In this document: piece by piece, positions 8,177 through 19,985 of the stretch
Layout of the letters: each line of letters starts with the position of its first letter
Position numbering within the stretch: the stretch's first letter is position 1
NCBI RefSeq assembly: GCF_012928505.1
Contig: NZ_JABBJN010000007.1
Location: 62,001-126,000 of the forward strand
Direction: 5' to 3'
Source: Achromobacter sp. Bel
GTDB lineage: Bacteria; Pseudomonadota; Gammaproteobacteria; Burkholderiales; Burkholderiaceae_B
Length of the DNA: 64,000 nucleotides
The notes under the pieces: generated by a model
The model's input: the letters and a program-made list of their open reading frames with translations, nothing else
Told to the model about the DNA's origin: nothing
Databases searched by the model: none
Program-made: the position numbers and the translations under genes

Positions 8177-9361
8177 ATGTCACTGCCCTTTTCCGCGGGC
8201 CGCCCTTCCCGAACCCAGCGCCTGATCCTGATCGCCGCGGCCCTGTTGCTGGCCGTGCTGATCGCGGTTGCGTACGGGTTGATGGGAAAGCAAGGCCCCG
8301 CCGCCGCGCGCCCGCCCGAATACGGGCAGATCCCCGTCGCCGTCAGCGTTGCCGCCGCCCGCGCGGGCCCGCTACAGCGCGACCTCCACGCGTTGGGCAC
8401 CATTACGCCCCTGGCGCAGGTGACGTTGCGCAGCCAGGTCGACGGCGAGCTGATCCGCCTGCATTACACCGAGGGCCAGGCCGTCACCCGGGGCCAATTG
8501 CTGGCCGAGATCGACGCCCGGCCGTATCTGGCCGCGCTGGCGGCCGCCGAAGGCGAACTGGCGCGAACCCAGGCATTGCTGGACAACGCCCAAGCCGACT
8601 TGCAGCGCTACCGCCGGCTGGCGCGCCAGGAATCCGTCGCGGGCCAGCAACTGGACACCGCCGAAGCCCAGGTGCGCGCCTACACCGCGCAGCGCCAATG
8701 GAACCAGGCCCAAGTCGCCGATGCCGAGCGCCTGCTGGGCCATACGCGCATCGTCGCCCCGCAGGACGGCCGCATCGGCCTGCGCCGCGTCGACGCCGGC
8801 AATCACGTGCGCGCCGAGGACGCCAACGGCCTGACCACGCTGGTGCAGACGGTGCCCATTTCCGCGATCTTCAGCATTTCCGAGACCCGGCTGGACATCC
8901 TGCGCCAGGCCCAGGCCAAGACCGCGCTGCTGCGCGTGCAGGCCTGGGACGCGGACGACCGCCGCATCCTGGCCGAAGGCACGCTGGAGGCGTTGGACAA
9001 CCGCATCCAGGCGGCCAGCGGCACCGTCCGGCTGCGCGCCCGCTTCGACAACACCGACGAATCGCTGTTTCCCAACCAGTTCGTGAACATCCGCCTGGCC
9101 GTGGTGCAGCAGGACAACGTCATCACCATCCCGACCGCCGCCGTGCAGTACGGCTCCGAGGGCGCATTCGTGTTCGTCATCGGCGACGACCAGCGCGCCA
9201 CGCGCCGGGTCCTGCAGCTGGGTTCCGCCAACGCCGGCCGCGTGGTCGTCGAAGCGGGCCTGGCCGTTGCCGAGCGTGTCGTGGTCGAGGGCGTGGACCG
9301 CCTGCATGACGGGCGCGACGTCCAGATCGTCGAGCCCCTTCCCCTCGAGCCCCTTACCTGA
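8177..9361 (+). CDS. mdtA: RND efflux periplasmic adaptor (MdtA-type)
   Basis: This is a membrane fusion protein that links an inner-membrane RND pump to an outer-membrane channel. Its 394 residues begin with an N-terminal membrane anchor (about residues 13-35) followed by the biotinyl-lipoyl-like segment [20 protein letters not shown]. Next come an alpha-helical hairpin (about 105-180) and the second lipoyl half with [20 protein letters not shown]. The beta-barrel includes [10 protein letters not shown] and [11 protein letters not shown]. The two pump genes follow at once, giving the mdtABC order. No strong ribosome-binding site is visible at the ATG. The promoter region carries a Fur-box-like sequence. 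Confidence 0.88.
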   Translation: MSLPFSAGRPSRTQRLILIAAALLLAVLIAVAYGLMGKQGPAAARPPEYGQIPVAVSVAAARAGPLQRDLHALGTITPLAQVTLRSQVDGELIRLHYTEGQAVTRGQLLAEIDARPYLAALAAAEGELARTQALLDNAQADLQRYRRLARQESVAGQQLDTAEAQVRAYTAQRQWNQAQVADAERLLGHTRIVAPQDGRIGLRRVDAGNHVRAEDANGLTTLVQTVPISAIFSISETRLDILRQAQAKTALLRVQAWDADDRRILAEGTLEALDNRIQAASGTVRLRARFDNTDESLFPNQFVNIRLAVVQQDNVITIPTAAVQYGSEGAFVFVIGDDQRATRRVLQLGSANAGRVVVEAGLAVAERVVVEGVDRLHDGRDVQIVEPLPLEPLT

Positions 9362-9368
9362 ATCGCGC

Positions 9369-12300
9369 ATGAGCCTGTCACGCCCCTTCATCCTGCGCCC
9401 GGTCGCAACGTCCTTCCTGATGATCGCCCTGCTGCTGTCGGGCATCCTGGCCTGGCGCATGCTGCCGGTCGCGGCGTTGCCGCAGGTGGATTACCCGATC
9501 ATCCAGGTCACCACCCAATACCCGGGCGCCAGTCCCACTGTGACGGCGCGCGCGGTCACGGCGCCGCTCGAGCGGCGTTTCGGGCAGATACCGGGCTTGA
9601 AGCAGATGTCGTCCACCAGCGGCAGCGGCATTTCGGTGATCACGCTGCAGTTCTCGTTGGACGTGTCGCTGGGCGTGGCCGAACAGGAAGTGCAGGCCGC
9701 CATCAGCGCCAGCGGCTCGCTGCTGCCGTCGGACCTGCCGACGCCCCCTGTCTACCGCAAGGTCAACCCGGCGGACGTGCCCATCCTGACGCTGGCCGTC
9801 ACCTCTGATTCCCTGCCCTTGCCCAAGGTCTACGACCTGGTGGACACGCGCATGACGCAGCGCCTGTCGCAACTGTCCGGCGTGGGCATGGTCAGTCTGG
9901 CCGGTGGCCAGCGTCCGGCCGTGCGGGTGCAGGTCAACCCGATGGCGCTGGCCGCTCGCGGCTTGCAGCTGTCGGATGTGCAGGAGGCCATCGCCAAGGC
10001 TAACTCGAACCAGCCCAAGGGCAGCTTCGACGGTCCGGTGCGCTCGGTCATCATGGACGCCAACGACCAGTTGCAAAGCGCGGAGGAATACCGCGAGCTG
10101 ATCGTCGCCTGGAAGAACGGCGCGCCGGTGCGGCTGGGCCAGGTCGCCACGATCGAGGACGGCGCCGAAGACCGCTACCTGGCCGCCTGGGTCGACAAGC
10201 AGCCCGCCGTGCTGGTCAACATCCAGCGCCAGCCGGGCGCCAACGTCATCGCCGTGGCCGACCAGGTCAAGGCGCTGCTGCCCCAATTGACCGCCAGCCT
10301 GCCCGCCGCGGCGCAGGTGCGCATCCTGACCGACCGCACCGAGAGCATCCGCGCATCGGTGCGCGGCGTGCAGTGGGAACTGGTGTTCGCCGTGGGCCTG
10401 GTTGTGTTGGTGACCTTTCTGTTCCTGCGCAACCTGCCCGCCACCCTGATCCCCAGCCTGGCGGTGCCGCTGTCCTTGATCGGCACGTTCGGCTTCATGC
10501 ACCTGGCCGGCTTTTCCACCAATAACCTGACGTTGATGGCCCTGACCATCGGCGCCGGTTTCGTGGTGGACGACGCCATCGTCATGCTGGAGAACATCGC
10601 GCGCTACCGCGAACAGGGGCACAGCCCCATGTCGGCCGCGCTGAAAGGCGCCGGGCAGATCGGCTTCACGCTGGTGTCGCTGACGCTGTCGCTGATCGCA
10701 GTGCTGATCCCCCTGCTGTTCATGGAAGACGTGGTGGGCCGCCTGTTCCGCGAGTTTGCCATCACGCTGGCGGTGGCCATCCTGATATCGCTGGCGGTGT
10801 CGTTGACGCTGACGCCCATGATGTGCGCGCGCCTGCTCCCCGCCCACGTGGAATCGCGCCCCGGCCTGCTGGATCGCGTCCAGGCGCGCTATGCCGGTTG
10901 GCTGGACGTGACCTTGCGCCACCAGCGCCTGACGTTGCTGGTGATGGTGGCCACCGTCGTGCTGACCGGCCTGCTGTACCTGGCGGTTCCCAAGGGCTTT
11001 TTCCCGGTGCAGGACGGCGGCGTGCTGCAAGGCGTGACCCAATCGTCGCAGAACACATCATTCGACGCCATGTCGCGGCGACAGCAGGCGGTGGCGCACA
11101 GCCTGCTGGCCGATCCTGACGTGCAGAGCCTGTCGTCGTTCATCGGCATCGATGGCATGAACACCACGCTGAACACCGGCCGCCTGCTGATCAACCTGAA
11201 GCCCTGGGCCGAGCGCAGCGCGCCGCTGGCCGACATCATGGCCCGGCTGGATGCGCGCGCCCGCGAGGTCCAGGGCATTTCGCTCTTCCTGCAACCCGTG
11301 CAGGAACTGAACATCGAAGACCGCGTCAGCCGCGGCCAGTATCAGTTCACGCTGACCTCGCCCGACAGCGCCCTGCTCACCCAGTGGAGCCTCGCGCTGA
11401 CGCAGCGCCTGGCACAGTCGCCCGAACTGGCCGAGGTGTCGTCCGACCTGCAAGGCGACGGCCGCCAGGCCTTCCTGCAGGTGTCCCGCGACACCGCCGC
11501 GCGGCTGGGCGTGACAATGGACGACGTGGTGCAGACGCTCTACAACGCGTTCGGCCAGCGCCAGGTCGCCACCCTGTTCACCCAGTCCAACCAGTACCGC
11601 GTGGTGCTCGAAGTGGACCGCCGGCTGGCCTTGAGCCCCGACGCGCTGGAACGCATCCATCTGCAGACCGACGCCGGCCAGGCCATTCCGCTGTCGGCGC
11701 TGGCCACGGTCAGCGAGCGGGCCGTGCCGCTGGCCGTGAATCATCTGTCGCAATTCCCGGCGGTGAATCTGTCTTTCAACCTGCCACCGGGCGGCTCGCT
11801 GGGCGAGGCCATCGCCGCCATCGACACCGCCCAGCGCGACATCAACATGCCGCCCAGCGTCGAACTGCGCCTGCAGGGCGCCGCGTCGGCGTTCCAGGCA
11901 TCGTTGTCCAACACGCTGTGGCTGATGCTGGCCGCCGTGGTCACGATGTATCTGGTGTTGGGCATGCTGTACGAAAGCGCGATCCATCCCGTCACCATCC
12001 TGTCGACGTTGCCGTCGGCCACGGTGGGCGCGCTGCTGGCGCTGCTGCTCACGGGCAGGCCGCTGGACCTGATCGCCGTCATCGGCATCATCCTGCTGAT
12101 CGGGCTGGTGAAGAAGAACGGCATCATGATGGTGGACTTCGCGCTGGAAGCCGAGCGCGCGCGCGGCCTGCCGCCGGAAGCCGCCATCCGCGAAGCCGCG
12201 CTGCTGCGCCTGCGCCCCATCCTGATGACGACGCTGGCCGCCTTGTTCGGCGCCTTGCCGCTGATGCTGGCCACGGGCTCCGGCGCCGAACTGCGCCAGC

Positions 12301-12449
12301 CGCTGGGCTGGGTCATGGTGGGCGGATTGCTGGTCAGCCAGGTGCTGACGCTGTTCACCACGCCCGCGGTCTACCTGTTCTTCCACCGCCTTGGCCAGCG
12401 GCGCGGCGTCGCCGCCAAGCCCGCAAGGACTGACGGGCCCGCGGCATGA
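9369..12449 (+). CDS. mdtB: RND efflux pump subunit (MdtB-type)
   Basis: This 1,026-residue inner-membrane proton-driven drug transporter belongs to the hydrophobe/amphiphile RND family. It has the N-terminal helix with ILRPVATSF, the helix-4 proton-relay motif [12 protein letters not shown], two large periplasmic loops and a C-terminal block [18 protein letters not shown]. The ATG at 9369 follows mdtA by 7 bases and gives MSLSRPFIL. In E. coli, MdtB and MdtC assemble as a B2C heterotrimer, and the adjacent second pump gene here fits that model. The stop overlaps the mdtC start by four bases (ATGA), which points to translational coupling. Confidence 0.9.
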   Translation: MSLSRPFILRPVATSFLMIALLLSGILAWRMLPVAALPQVDYPIIQVTTQYPGASPTVTARAVTAPLERRFGQIPGLKQMSSTSGSGISVITLQFSLDVSLGVAEQEVQAAISASGSLLPSDLPTPPVYRKVNPADVPILTLAVTSDSLPLPKVYDLVDTRMTQRLSQLSGVGMVSLAGGQRPAVRVQVNPMALAARGLQLSDVQEAIAKANSNQPKGSFDGPVRSVIMDANDQLQSAEEYRELIVAWKNGAPVRLGQVATIEDGAEDRYLAAWVDKQPAVLVNIQRQPGANVIAVADQVKALLPQLTASLPAAAQVRILTDRTESIRASVRGVQWELVFAVGLVVLVTFLFLRNLPATLIPSLAVPLSLIGTFGFMHLAGFSTNNLTLMALTIGAGFVVDDAIVMLENIARYREQGHSPMSAALKGAGQIGFTLVSLTLSLIAVLIPLLFMEDVVGRLFREFAITLAVAILISLAVSLTLTPMMCARLLPAHVESRPGLLDRVQARYAGWLDVTLRHQRLTLLVMVATVVLTGLLYLAVPKGFFPVQDGGVLQGVTQSSQNTSFDAMSRRQQAVAHSLLADPDVQSLSSFIGIDGMNTTLNTGRLLINLKPWAERSAPLADIMARLDARAREVQGISLFLQPVQELNIEDRVSRGQYQFTLTSPDSALLTQWSLALTQRLAQSPELAEVSSDLQGDGRQAFLQVSRDTAARLGVTMDDVVQTLYNAFGQRQVATLFTQSNQYRVVLEVDRRLALSPDALERIHLQTDAGQAIPLSALATVSERAVPLAVNHLSQFPAVNLSFNLPPGGSLGEAIAAIDTAQRDINMPPSVELRLQGAASAFQASLSNTLWLMLAAVVTMYLVLGMLYESAIHPVTILSTLPSATVGALLALLLTGRPLDLIAVIGIILLIGLVKKNGIMMVDFALEAERARGLPPEAAIREAALLRLRPILMTTLAALFGALPLMLATGSGAELRQPLGWVMVGGLLVSQVLTLFTTPAVYLFFHRLGQRRGVAAKPARTDGPAA

Positions 12450-15400
12450 TCCGGGCCTTGCTGCACCGGCCGGTCGCCTGCATCTTCCTGGCGCTGGCGC
12501 TCACGCTGCTGGGCGCGGTGGCCTGGCGGCTGCTGCCCGTGGCCCCGCTACCCCAGGTGGACTTCCCCACCATCGAAGTGCGCGCCGAGTTGCCGGGCGC
12601 CAGCCCCGAAAGCATGGCCAGCACCGTGGCCGCCCCGCTGGAACGCGCCCTGGGCAGCATCGCGGGCGTCAGTTCCATGACGTCGTCCAGCAACCAGGGC
12701 GCGACCCGCGTCCAGCTGCAGTTCGACCTGGACCGCGACATCAACGAAGCCGCCCGCGATGTGCAGGCCGCCATCAATGCCGCCCGCGCCGAACTGCCTG
12801 CGGGCATGCCGGGCAATCCCAGCTACCGCAAGATCAACCCGTCGCAGGCGCCCATCATGGCCCTGGCGCTCAGTTCCCCGACCCGACCCGCAGGCCAGCT
12901 CTACGACCTGGGCGCGACCGTGCTGGCGCAGAAGATCTCGCAGATCAACGGGGTGGGCGAAGTGACGATGGGCGGCAGTTCGCTGCCCGCCGTCCGGGTG
13001 CAGGTCAATCCCAACGCGCTGGCCCACTACGGCGTGGCGCTGGACGACGTGCGCGAGGCCATCTCCGAGGCCGCGCCGATGCGCCCGCAGGGTCAACTGG
13101 ATTCGGCCGGCCAGCGTTGGGAGGTCGGCACGCCCGCGCAACCGCGCACCGCGCAGGAATACGGCAGCCTGATCGTGCGCCACCAGGACGGCGCCGTCAT
13201 CCGGCTGGCCCAGGTGGCGAAAGTCAGCGATTCGGTGGAAAACCGCTACAGCAGCGGCTTCCACAACCGCAACCCCGCTGTCGTGCTGACCATCAGCCGC
13301 CAGCCCGGCTCGAACATCATCGAAACCATCAAGGCCATCAACGAGGCCCTGCCCGGCTTGCGCGCACTGATGCCGGCCGACGTGGACCTGACCGTGGCGC
13401 TGGACCGATCGCCGGGCATCAACGCCACGCTGCGTGAAGCGCACATCACCCTTGCGCTGGCCACGGCGCTGGTCATCCTGGTCGTGTGGCTGTTCCTGGG
13501 CAACGCGCGGGCGGCCGCCATCCCCAGCGTGGCGATCCCGGTCTGCCTGGTCGCCACCTTCGCCGTCATGTACGTGTGGGGTTTTTCGCTGAACAATCTG
13601 TCGCTGATGGCGCTGATCGTGGCCGCCGGCCTGGTGGTGGACGACGCGATCGTCGTGCTGGAGAACATTTCGCGGCACCTCGAACGAGGCCTGTCGCCCA
13701 GAAAGGCGGCGCTGCGCGGCGTGCGGGAAGTGGGCTTCACGCTGGTTGCCATGACCGCTGCCCTGAGCGTGGTGTTCGTCTCCATCCTGTTCATGGGCGG
13801 GCTGGTCGAGCGGCTGTTCCGCGAATTCTCGATCACGCTGGTGGCCGCCACCGTGATCTCCCTGGTGGTGTCGGTCGCGATCATTCCCGCTCTGTGCGCG
13901 CGTTGGCTCAAACCCGGCGCGGCGCCTCATGCCGGGCCGGCCCGCCCATCGCGCATGCAGGCGGCCTTTGCCCGCGTGCACGACGGGTACGGCGTATCGC
14001 TGGCCCGCGTGCTGGGCCATGCGCGCCTGACGCTGTTGCTGCTGGCGGGAGTCATCGGGCTGAACGTCTACCTATACGTGGACGCCCCCAAAGGTTTCCT
14101 GCCGGTCCAGGATACCGGCCAACTGGTCGGGTTCGTCCGGGGCGACGACGGGTTCTCGTTCCAGGTCATGCAGCCCAAGATCGACCAGTACCGCCAGCTG
14201 GTGCTCAAACACCCGGCCGTGCAGGACGTCATCGGCTATAACGGCGGCGGCCTGGGCATCAGCAATTCGCTGTTCCTGATCCGATTGAAACCCGTGTCCC
14301 AGCGCCGCGAATCTTCCACCGAAGTCATCAATTGGCTACGTGTGAATTCGCCACCGGTGCCGGGCGGCATGTTCTTCCTGAACGTGGACCAGGACCTGCG
14401 CATGCCGGGCGGCTTCGGCAACTCGGGCGATCACGAACTGGCCATCATGGCCAGCGATGTGCCCGCGCTGCGGGAATGGTCGCGCAAGATCTCCAAGGCC
14501 ATGCAAGCCATCCCCGAACTGCGCGACGTGGACGCCGAGGGGGATGGCGCCACCCAGCAGGTAGTGATCAACATCGACCGCAGCGCCGCCCAGCGCCTGG
14601 GCGTGGACATGGACACGATCAGCAGCGTGCTCAGCAATTCCTTCAGCCAGCGCCAGGTGGCCACGCTGTACGACGCCATGAACCAGTACCGCGTGGTGCT
14701 GGAACTGGACCCCCGCTACACCGAAGACCCCGAGGTGCTGGAGCAGGTGCACGTCGTTGCCGCCAACGGCACGCGCGTGCCGCTGACGGCGTTCGCCACC
14801 TACGAGAACGGCCTGGTCAACGACCGCGTCTTCCACGACGGCCTGTTCGCCGCCGTGGGCGTGGGCTTTTCCCTGGCCGAGGGCGTATCGCTGGAACAAG
14901 GACTGGCCGCCATCGACGCCACGATGGCCAAACTGATGGTGCCCTCCTCGATCCAGACGCGCCTGGGCGGCGACGCCCGCAACTTCCAGCAAAGCGTCCA
15001 GGACCAACCCTGGTTGATCCTGGCGGTGCTGGTCGCCATCTATCTGGTGCTGGGCATCCTGTATGAAAGCCCGCTGCATCCGCTGACCATTTTGTCGACA
15101 CTGCCTTCGGCGGGGGTTGGCGCGCTGCTGGCGTTGCGCATAGCCAACATCGAGTTCACCCTGATTGCGCTGTTGGGGCTGTTCCTGCTTGTCGGCATCG
15201 TCATGAAGAACGCCATCCTGATGATCGACTTCGCGCTCAGCCTGGAACGGCGGGAAGGATTGACGCCCGAACAGGCCATTCACCGCGCCGCGATGCTGCG
15301 CCTGCGGCCCATCGTCATGACCAATCTGGCGGGGCTGCTGGGCGCGCTGCCGCTGGTGCTGGGCATGGGCGAAGGCTCCGAATTGCGGCGCCCGCTGGGC

Positions 15401-15523
15401 ATCGCGATTGTCGGCGGCCTGATGATCAGCCAGTTCCTGACGCTGTACACGACGCCGATCGTCTACCTGGCGTTGGAGCGGCTGCGACTGAAGGTCCGCG
15501 CCGCGCGGGTCCGCGCGATGTAG
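12446..15523 (+). CDS. mdtC: RND efflux pump subunit (MdtC-type)
   Basis: This is the second RND pump subunit, 1,025 residues, paralogous to the preceding gene. It begins [15 protein letters not shown], carries the proton-relay motif [17 protein letters not shown], and has the C-terminal segment [18 protein letters not shown]. The start overlaps the mdtB stop (ATGA). No outer-membrane factor gene follows, so the pump must borrow a TolC/OprM-type channel encoded elsewhere. Likely substrates (bile salts, novobiocin, siderophores or metals) are known only for related systems. Confidence 0.9.
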   Translation: MIRALLHRPVACIFLALALTLLGAVAWRLLPVAPLPQVDFPTIEVRAELPGASPESMASTVAAPLERALGSIAGVSSMTSSSNQGATRVQLQFDLDRDINEAARDVQAAINAARAELPAGMPGNPSYRKINPSQAPIMALALSSPTRPAGQLYDLGATVLAQKISQINGVGEVTMGGSSLPAVRVQVNPNALAHYGVALDDVREAISEAAPMRPQGQLDSAGQRWEVGTPAQPRTAQEYGSLIVRHQDGAVIRLAQVAKVSDSVENRYSSGFHNRNPAVVLTISRQPGSNIIETIKAINEALPGLRALMPADVDLTVALDRSPGINATLREAHITLALATALVILVVWLFLGNARAAAIPSVAIPVCLVATFAVMYVWGFSLNNLSLMALIVAAGLVVDDAIVVLENISRHLERGLSPRKAALRGVREVGFTLVAMTAALSVVFVSILFMGGLVERLFREFSITLVAATVISLVVSVAIIPALCARWLKPGAAPHAGPARPSRMQAAFARVHDGYGVSLARVLGHARLTLLLLAGVIGLNVYLYVDAPKGFLPVQDTGQLVGFVRGDDGFSFQVMQPKIDQYRQLVLKHPAVQDVIGYNGGGLGISNSLFLIRLKPVSQRRESSTEVINWLRVNSPPVPGGMFFLNVDQDLRMPGGFGNSGDHELAIMASDVPALREWSRKISKAMQAIPELRDVDAEGDGATQQVVINIDRSAAQRLGVDMDTISSVLSNSFSQRQVATLYDAMNQYRVVLELDPRYTEDPEVLEQVHVVAANGTRVPLTAFATYENGLVNDRVFHDGLFAAVGVGFSLAEGVSLEQGLAAIDATMAKLMVPSSIQTRLGGDARNFQQSVQDQPWLILAVLVAIYLVLGILYESPLHPLTILSTLPSAGVGALLALRIANIEFTLIALLGLFLLVGIVMKNAILMIDFALSLERREGLTPEQAIHRAAMLRLRPIVMTNLAGLLGALPLVLGMGEGSELRRPLGIAIVGGLMISQFLTLYTTPIVYLALERLRLKVRAARVRAM

Positions 15524-15773
15524 TCCAACCGTCCTAGCCCGGCAGGACCGGTGCTTCGCATATCAATCCCCAGGCGTCCATGGTAATGTCGCTGCGTGTA
15601 TTCCGATAACAGCGCGTTGACCGAGGCGTTCCGGCGCCGACGCAGAAAAAGGGGACTATGCAGGCGCCCGCGCCATCCACCGTCTTTGTGCATCAGGTGG
15701 ATATCCCATCCCCGGTTTCTGATTCGTTGACACTTCAAACACTGTTTACGTGATTGATCAGGCCGAAGAGACA

Positions 15774-18700
15774 ATGACTGTGCGAACGGACTTTCCCATT
15801 GTGGGTATTGGCGCTTCCGCTGGCGGCATCGAAGCGCTGGAAGGCTTTTTCCGTGGCCTGCCCCCAAAGCCGGGGCTCGCTTTCGTCGTGCTTACCCATT
15901 TGAGCCCCGCGCGTGAAAGCCACTTGCCCGAGGTAATCCAGCATTACACCGGCTTGAAAGTCCAAACGGCCACGCAGGACGCGGAGATCCTGGTCGACAA
16001 CGTCTACGTGCTGCCCGCCGATGCCGTGATGTCGATCCACGAAGGGCGGCTGCGGCTGCGCCAGCGGGTGCCCGAGCAACGAGGCCCGCGCCCGATCGAC
16101 CTGTTCTTCACGTCGCTGGCGCTGGATCGCCGCGAATTCTCGGCGGGCGTGGTGCTTTCCGGCGGCGATTCGGACGGCACGTTGGGCATCAAGGCCATCA
16201 AGGAGCAAGGGGGCCTGACCTTGGCGCAGTCGGCCAACGGATTTGGCCCGAGCAGCCCGGAGATGCCAGGCAGCGCCATCGCCACGGGCCTGGTGGACTT
16301 GATCGTGCCGGCCGATCAGATGGGCAGGAACCTGGTCGATTTCGCAGCCGGGCTGGGCCATCTGGACGATCTGAACGACGCCGCCGCCCAAGGGCCGGAG
16401 CGCGCCCGGCTGAACGCCGCCAAACACGAGATCTACGCAATGCTGCGGGTACGCATCGGGCACGATTTCAGCGGCTATAAAAGCAAGACCTTTATGCGCC
16501 GCGTGCAGCGCCGCATGCATGTGAACCAGATGCCCACCCTGGACGCCTATGTCGAATTCCTGAAGCAGACCCCCCAGGAGGCGGGGGCTCTGTTCCGCGA
16601 TCTGCTCATCAGCGTCACGAACTTCTTCCGCGACGCCGAGGCCTTCGAATCGTTGGAGGCTCAGGTCATCCCTGAACTGATGAAAGACCGCGGCGCCACG
16701 GAAACCATCCGCCTGTGGGTGCCCGGTTGCGCCACGGGCGAAGAGGTCTATTCCCTGGCGATCCTGCTGCGCGAACACCTGGACACCCTGCCGACGGCGC
16801 CTCGCGTACAGATTTTCGCCACCGACATCGACGACCGCGCATTGGCCGTCGCGCGGGCGGCGCGGTATCCCGCCGCCTTGCTTGACGGGGTATCGTCCGA
16901 GCGGCGCAAACGTTTTTTTGTCGCCGATGGCGACAGCTACGTGGTCGGCAAAGCCGTGCGCGACCTGTGCATTTTTTCGCCGCACAACGTATTGCGCGAT
17001 CCGCCGTTTTCCCGGATCGACCTGGTGTCATGCCGCAACCTGCTGATCTATTTCGGCGGTGGCATCCAGAAGCAGGTCATCCCCACGTTCCACTACGCGT
17101 TGCGACCAGGCGGCTATCTGTTCCTGGGGATGTCGGAAAACGTCACTCAGTTCAACGACCTGTTCAGCCCGGTCAACAAAAAACACCGGATCTTCCAGCG
17201 CCGCACGGATATCGGCGCACAGCCGCGGCCTACGATCGCCCTGCCCTCCATGCATAAACCGGACCTGCCCCATTCCACGCACCGCCGCGCGCAGACCGGC
17301 GCTTCGGCGCTGCGCCAATCCGTCGACAGCCAGGTGCTGGCGCACCATGCGCCGCCCCACGTGCTGGTCAACCGCGACGGCGACATCGTCTATTACTCCG
17401 GGCGCACCGGAAAATACCTGGAAGCCGCCGCCGGCGTACCGACGCGTCAGGTGCTGACCCTGGCGCGCAAGGGGCTGCGCCTGGACTTGCGCACCCTGTT
17501 GCACGAGGCCGCGGAAACCGGCCTGCCCGCCGTGCGCGAGAACGTGGCCGTCGACGGCGAGGATGGCCGCGTCCAGATGGTGACCTTGACGGTGGAGCCC
17601 CTGGCCGACCACAAGGAAAACGAACCGCTGTTCCTGATCCTGTTTGCCGATCACGGGCCCCCGTTTAACCGCGACGAAGCCTACGCCCACGGCAGCATGA
17701 CGCAGCAAGGCGCGGCCCAGCAGATCGAGCTGGAACTGCGCGACACGCGCGAACGCCTGCAATCCATGATCGAGGAATACGAAACCGCACTGGAGGAATT
17801 GAAGTCTTCCAATGAAGAGCTGGTATCGGTCAATGAGGAATTCCAGTCCACCAACGAAGAATTGGAGGCGTCCAAGGAAGAGCTGGTGTCGCTGAACGAA
17901 GAGCTGCACACCGTCAATGCCGAACTCCATGGCAAGGTCGACGAACTGGACCGCAGCAACAGCGACCTGCACAACCTGTTTGAAAGCACCGCCATCGCCA
18001 CGCTGTTCCTGGACCGCGACCTGATCATCCGCAGCTTCACGCCGGCCATGGGCGATGTGTTCAACATTCTTCCCAGCGACTGCGGACGCCCCATCACCGA
18101 TCTGGCCAGCCGTTTCGACCTGCCCTCCTTCGCCAACGACATCGCCCAGGTCTATACCCATTATCAGCCGATCGAACGCCGCATCGCCGGCACCTTGGAC
18201 GGCAAGCACTACCTGCTGCGCCTGGTGCCTTACCGCAGCAGCGACAGCCAGGTCGACGGCGTCGTCGTGACGTTCATCGACATCACCCTTATTACCCGCG
18301 CTGAACGGCGCCACCGCGTCCTGATATCCGAACTGCAGCACCGCACCCGCAACTTGCTGGCGCTGGTGCAAAGCGTGGCGCGGCGCACGTTGGGCGACGG
18401 CGAACCTTTCCAGCGTCTGGACACGCGACTGGCCGCACTGAGCCGCGTGCAGGGCATGCTGAGCGAAACCAATGGGGAAAAGATCGAATTCAGCGGCGTC
18501 GTGCATCGCGAGCTCGACGCGGTGGGCAACGAGCGCCAGGTCACGATCAACGGCCCCGAGGTCCGCATCGGCCCGGAACGCATCCAGACCCTGGCGCTGG
18601 CCGTCCACGAACTGGCGACCAACGCCGTGAAATACGGAGCCCTACGCTACGAATCGGGCCGGCTGGATGTCAAATGGCACGTCGAACGCCGCGATGGCGA

Positions 18701-18917
18701 CACCGAGCACCTGATCCTGGATTGGACCGAATCCGGCCTTCCCGCCGCGCCGGACGCGGCGCACCAGGGCTACGGCCGTGAATTGATCGAGCAGACGCTG
18801 GTCGTCGCGCTGCGCGCCAAGACCGCCATGGATTTCAAGCCGGACGGCATCTCCTGTCATATCGACATGCCGCTTGAGACCCCGAGCGAGACCAACGACG
18901 CCGCGACGCGCCAGTAA
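15774..18917 (+). CDS. CheB-CheR-PAS-HWE histidine kinase fusion protein
   Basis: The 1,047-residue protein joins several signalling domains. Residues 5-190 form a CheB methylesterase without receiver (GIGASAGGIEAL serine motif, LTHLSP, SGGDSDGTLG). Residues about 200-470 form a CheR methyltransferase (RDLLISVTNFFRD, WVPGCATGEEVYS, FATDIDDRAL, CRNLLIYF). A long Glu-rich coiled coil covers about residues 640-720, then a PAS domain, then an HWE-type kinase with phosphoacceptor His856 (ELQHRTRNLL), the HELATNAVKYG N-box and the DWTESG W-x-E motif. No chemotaxis genes are adjacent, so its target is unclear. The ATG at 15774 follows a GAAGAGA site and is preferred over an in-frame GTG at 15750. 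No response regulator gene is linked. Confidence 0.88.
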   Translation: MTVRTDFPIVGIGASAGGIEALEGFFRGLPPKPGLAFVVLTHLSPARESHLPEVIQHYTGLKVQTATQDAEILVDNVYVLPADAVMSIHEGRLRLRQRVPEQRGPRPIDLFFTSLALDRREFSAGVVLSGGDSDGTLGIKAIKEQGGLTLAQSANGFGPSSPEMPGSAIATGLVDLIVPADQMGRNLVDFAAGLGHLDDLNDAAAQGPERARLNAAKHEIYAMLRVRIGHDFSGYKSKTFMRRVQRRMHVNQMPTLDAYVEFLKQTPQEAGALFRDLLISVTNFFRDAEAFESLEAQVIPELMKDRGATETIRLWVPGCATGEEVYSLAILLREHLDTLPTAPRVQIFATDIDDRALAVARAARYPAALLDGVSSERRKRFFVADGDSYVVGKAVRDLCIFSPHNVLRDPPFSRIDLVSCRNLLIYFGGGIQKQVIPTFHYALRPGGYLFLGMSENVTQFNDLFSPVNKKHRIFQRRTDIGAQPRPTIALPSMHKPDLPHSTHRRAQTGASALRQSVDSQVLAHHAPPHVLVNRDGDIVYYSGRTGKYLEAAAGVPTRQVLTLARKGLRLDLRTLLHEAAETGLPAVRENVAVDGEDGRVQMVTLTVEPLADHKENEPLFLILFADHGPPFNRDEAYAHGSMTQQGAAQQIELELRDTRERLQSMIEEYETALEELKSSNEELVSVNEEFQSTNEELEASKEELVSLNEELHTVNAELHGKVDELDRSNSDLHNLFESTAIATLFLDRDLIIRSFTPAMGDVFNILPSDCGRPITDLASRFDLPSFANDIAQVYTHYQPIERRIAGTLDGKHYLLRLVPYRSSDSQVDGVVVTFIDITLITRAERRHRVLISELQHRTRNLLALVQSVARRTLGDGEPFQRLDTRLAALSRVQGMLSETNGEKIEFSGVVHRELDAVGNERQVTINGPEVRIGPERIQTLALAVHELATNAVKYGALRYESGRLDVKWHVERRDGDTEHLILDWTESGLPAAPDAAHQGYGRELIEQTLVVALRAKTAMDFKPDGISCHIDMPLETPSETNDAATRQ

Positions 18918-18963
18918 GCCAGGCCTCCCCGCGGATGCCTTCGCGGGGACGGGTTGGGCGGAT

Positions 18964-19872
18964 CTACTCCGGTAACCGCGTCGCCGCCGTCAACCGTTCG
19001 GCCATGAACGCCAGGAACTCCCGCGCCAACAGCGGCAACGTCCTGCCCTGCAACGTCAGCACCTGGATGCTTCGCTGCCGCATTTCCGGGTTCGTGAACG
19101 GCACGCCGGTCAGCTTGTCGCTGCCCGCCAGGCCCATCAGGGTCAGGTATCCCGTCAACGCCACGATGCGGCTGCCCGGCAGCATCGGCAGGAACGCCGC
19201 CGAATGGTTCGACACATACGCGGGTTCGATATGCAGCCCGGCGTTCGCGCACGCGGCGTCAAACAGTTGCCGGACCGTCGTACCTTGGTCACCCAGCGAT
19301 AACGGGTAATCCGCCAGATCCCGCATGCCCACGCTGCGCCGGCTCGCCAGCGGATGGTCCCGGCACATCACCGCATACACCGGCGCCCGCGTCAGCAGTT
19401 CGGTCTTCAGTCGTTCGTCCTGCACCGTGGAATAGCGCAGCGCGATCTGCGACAGGCCTTCCAGGATCTGGCGGCTGACTTCGTCCGGCCGCTCCACATG
19501 CAGGTGAAACCGCGCCTCCGGCCGCAGCCGCTTGAACTCGGCCATGCTGAGCGGCAGGAAGCGGTGCGCGAAACCTTCGGTGCAGGCCAGCCGGATCGTG
19601 ACGTCGCCCACATGGCCGCGCTGGCGGATCTGGGTCGTGACGCGCTCGGCCTCCAGGGCGGCGGCGTTGGCATAGGCCGCAAGCTGACGGCCGGCTTCGC
19701 TCAGCGCCATGCCGCGCGCCTGGCGCTCGAACAGCACGATACCCAGGTCGTCTTCCAGCTTGGCGATCTGGCGGCTGACGGCCGAGGCCGCCACGTGCTG
19801 CGCCGCCGCCGCCCCGGCGATGGATCCGCAGCGGGCAACTTCCAGGAAATACCTCAAGGCCAGTGAAATCAT
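18964..19872 (-). CDS. LysR-family transcriptional regulator
   Basis: This is a 302-residue LysR-type regulator with an N-terminal winged helix-turn-helix (RYFLEVARCGSIAGAAAAQH, then SAVSRQIAKLEDDLG) and a C-terminal effector-binding domain. It is divergent from an M20 peptidase and a Bug protein gene. The 113-base gap holds the palindrome TGCCTTAAAGGCA at 19891-19903, a good T-N11-A LysR box. It most likely controls the peptidase/Bug unit and itself, and the inducer is unknown. Confidence 0.9.
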   Translation of the reverse strand: MISLALRYFLEVARCGSIAGAAAAQHVAASAVSRQIAKLEDDLGIVLFERQARGMALSEAGRQLAAYANAAALEAERVTTQIRQRGHVGDVTIRLACTEGFAHRFLPLSMAEFKRLRPEARFHLHVERPDEVSRQILEGLSQIALRYSTVQDERLKTELLTRAPVYAVMCRDHPLASRRSVGMRDLADYPLSLGDQGTTVRQLFDAACANAGLHIEPAYVSNHSAAFLPMLPGSRIVALTGYLTLMGLAGSDKLTGVPFTNPEMRQRSIQVLTLQGRTLPLLAREFLAFMAERLTAATRLPE

Positions 19873-19890
19873 GGTCGGGTCCTCAAGCCA

Positions 19891-19903
19891 TGCCTTAAAG
19901 GCA
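19891..19903. promoter_or_regulatory. LysR-type operator (T-N11-A palindrome)
   Basis: TGCCTTAAAGGCA is a perfect 13-bp palindrome about 20 bases upstream of the divergent LysR gene and about 83 bases upstream of the M20 peptidase. Its geometry is that of a LysR recognition site. Confidence 0.55.
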
Positions 19904-19985
19904 CGTTAAAGATGCTAATTATCTAATTGTGGCACGGGGTGAAGCGTAATAACTTTGTGCTTCCCTTGCGCACCCGAGAACCGAT

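Noticed and set aside
15528-15553. Possible terminator after mdtC
   Set aside because: The stem is only 5 bp plus a bulged extension and lacks a T-run, so it is not listed as a feature.
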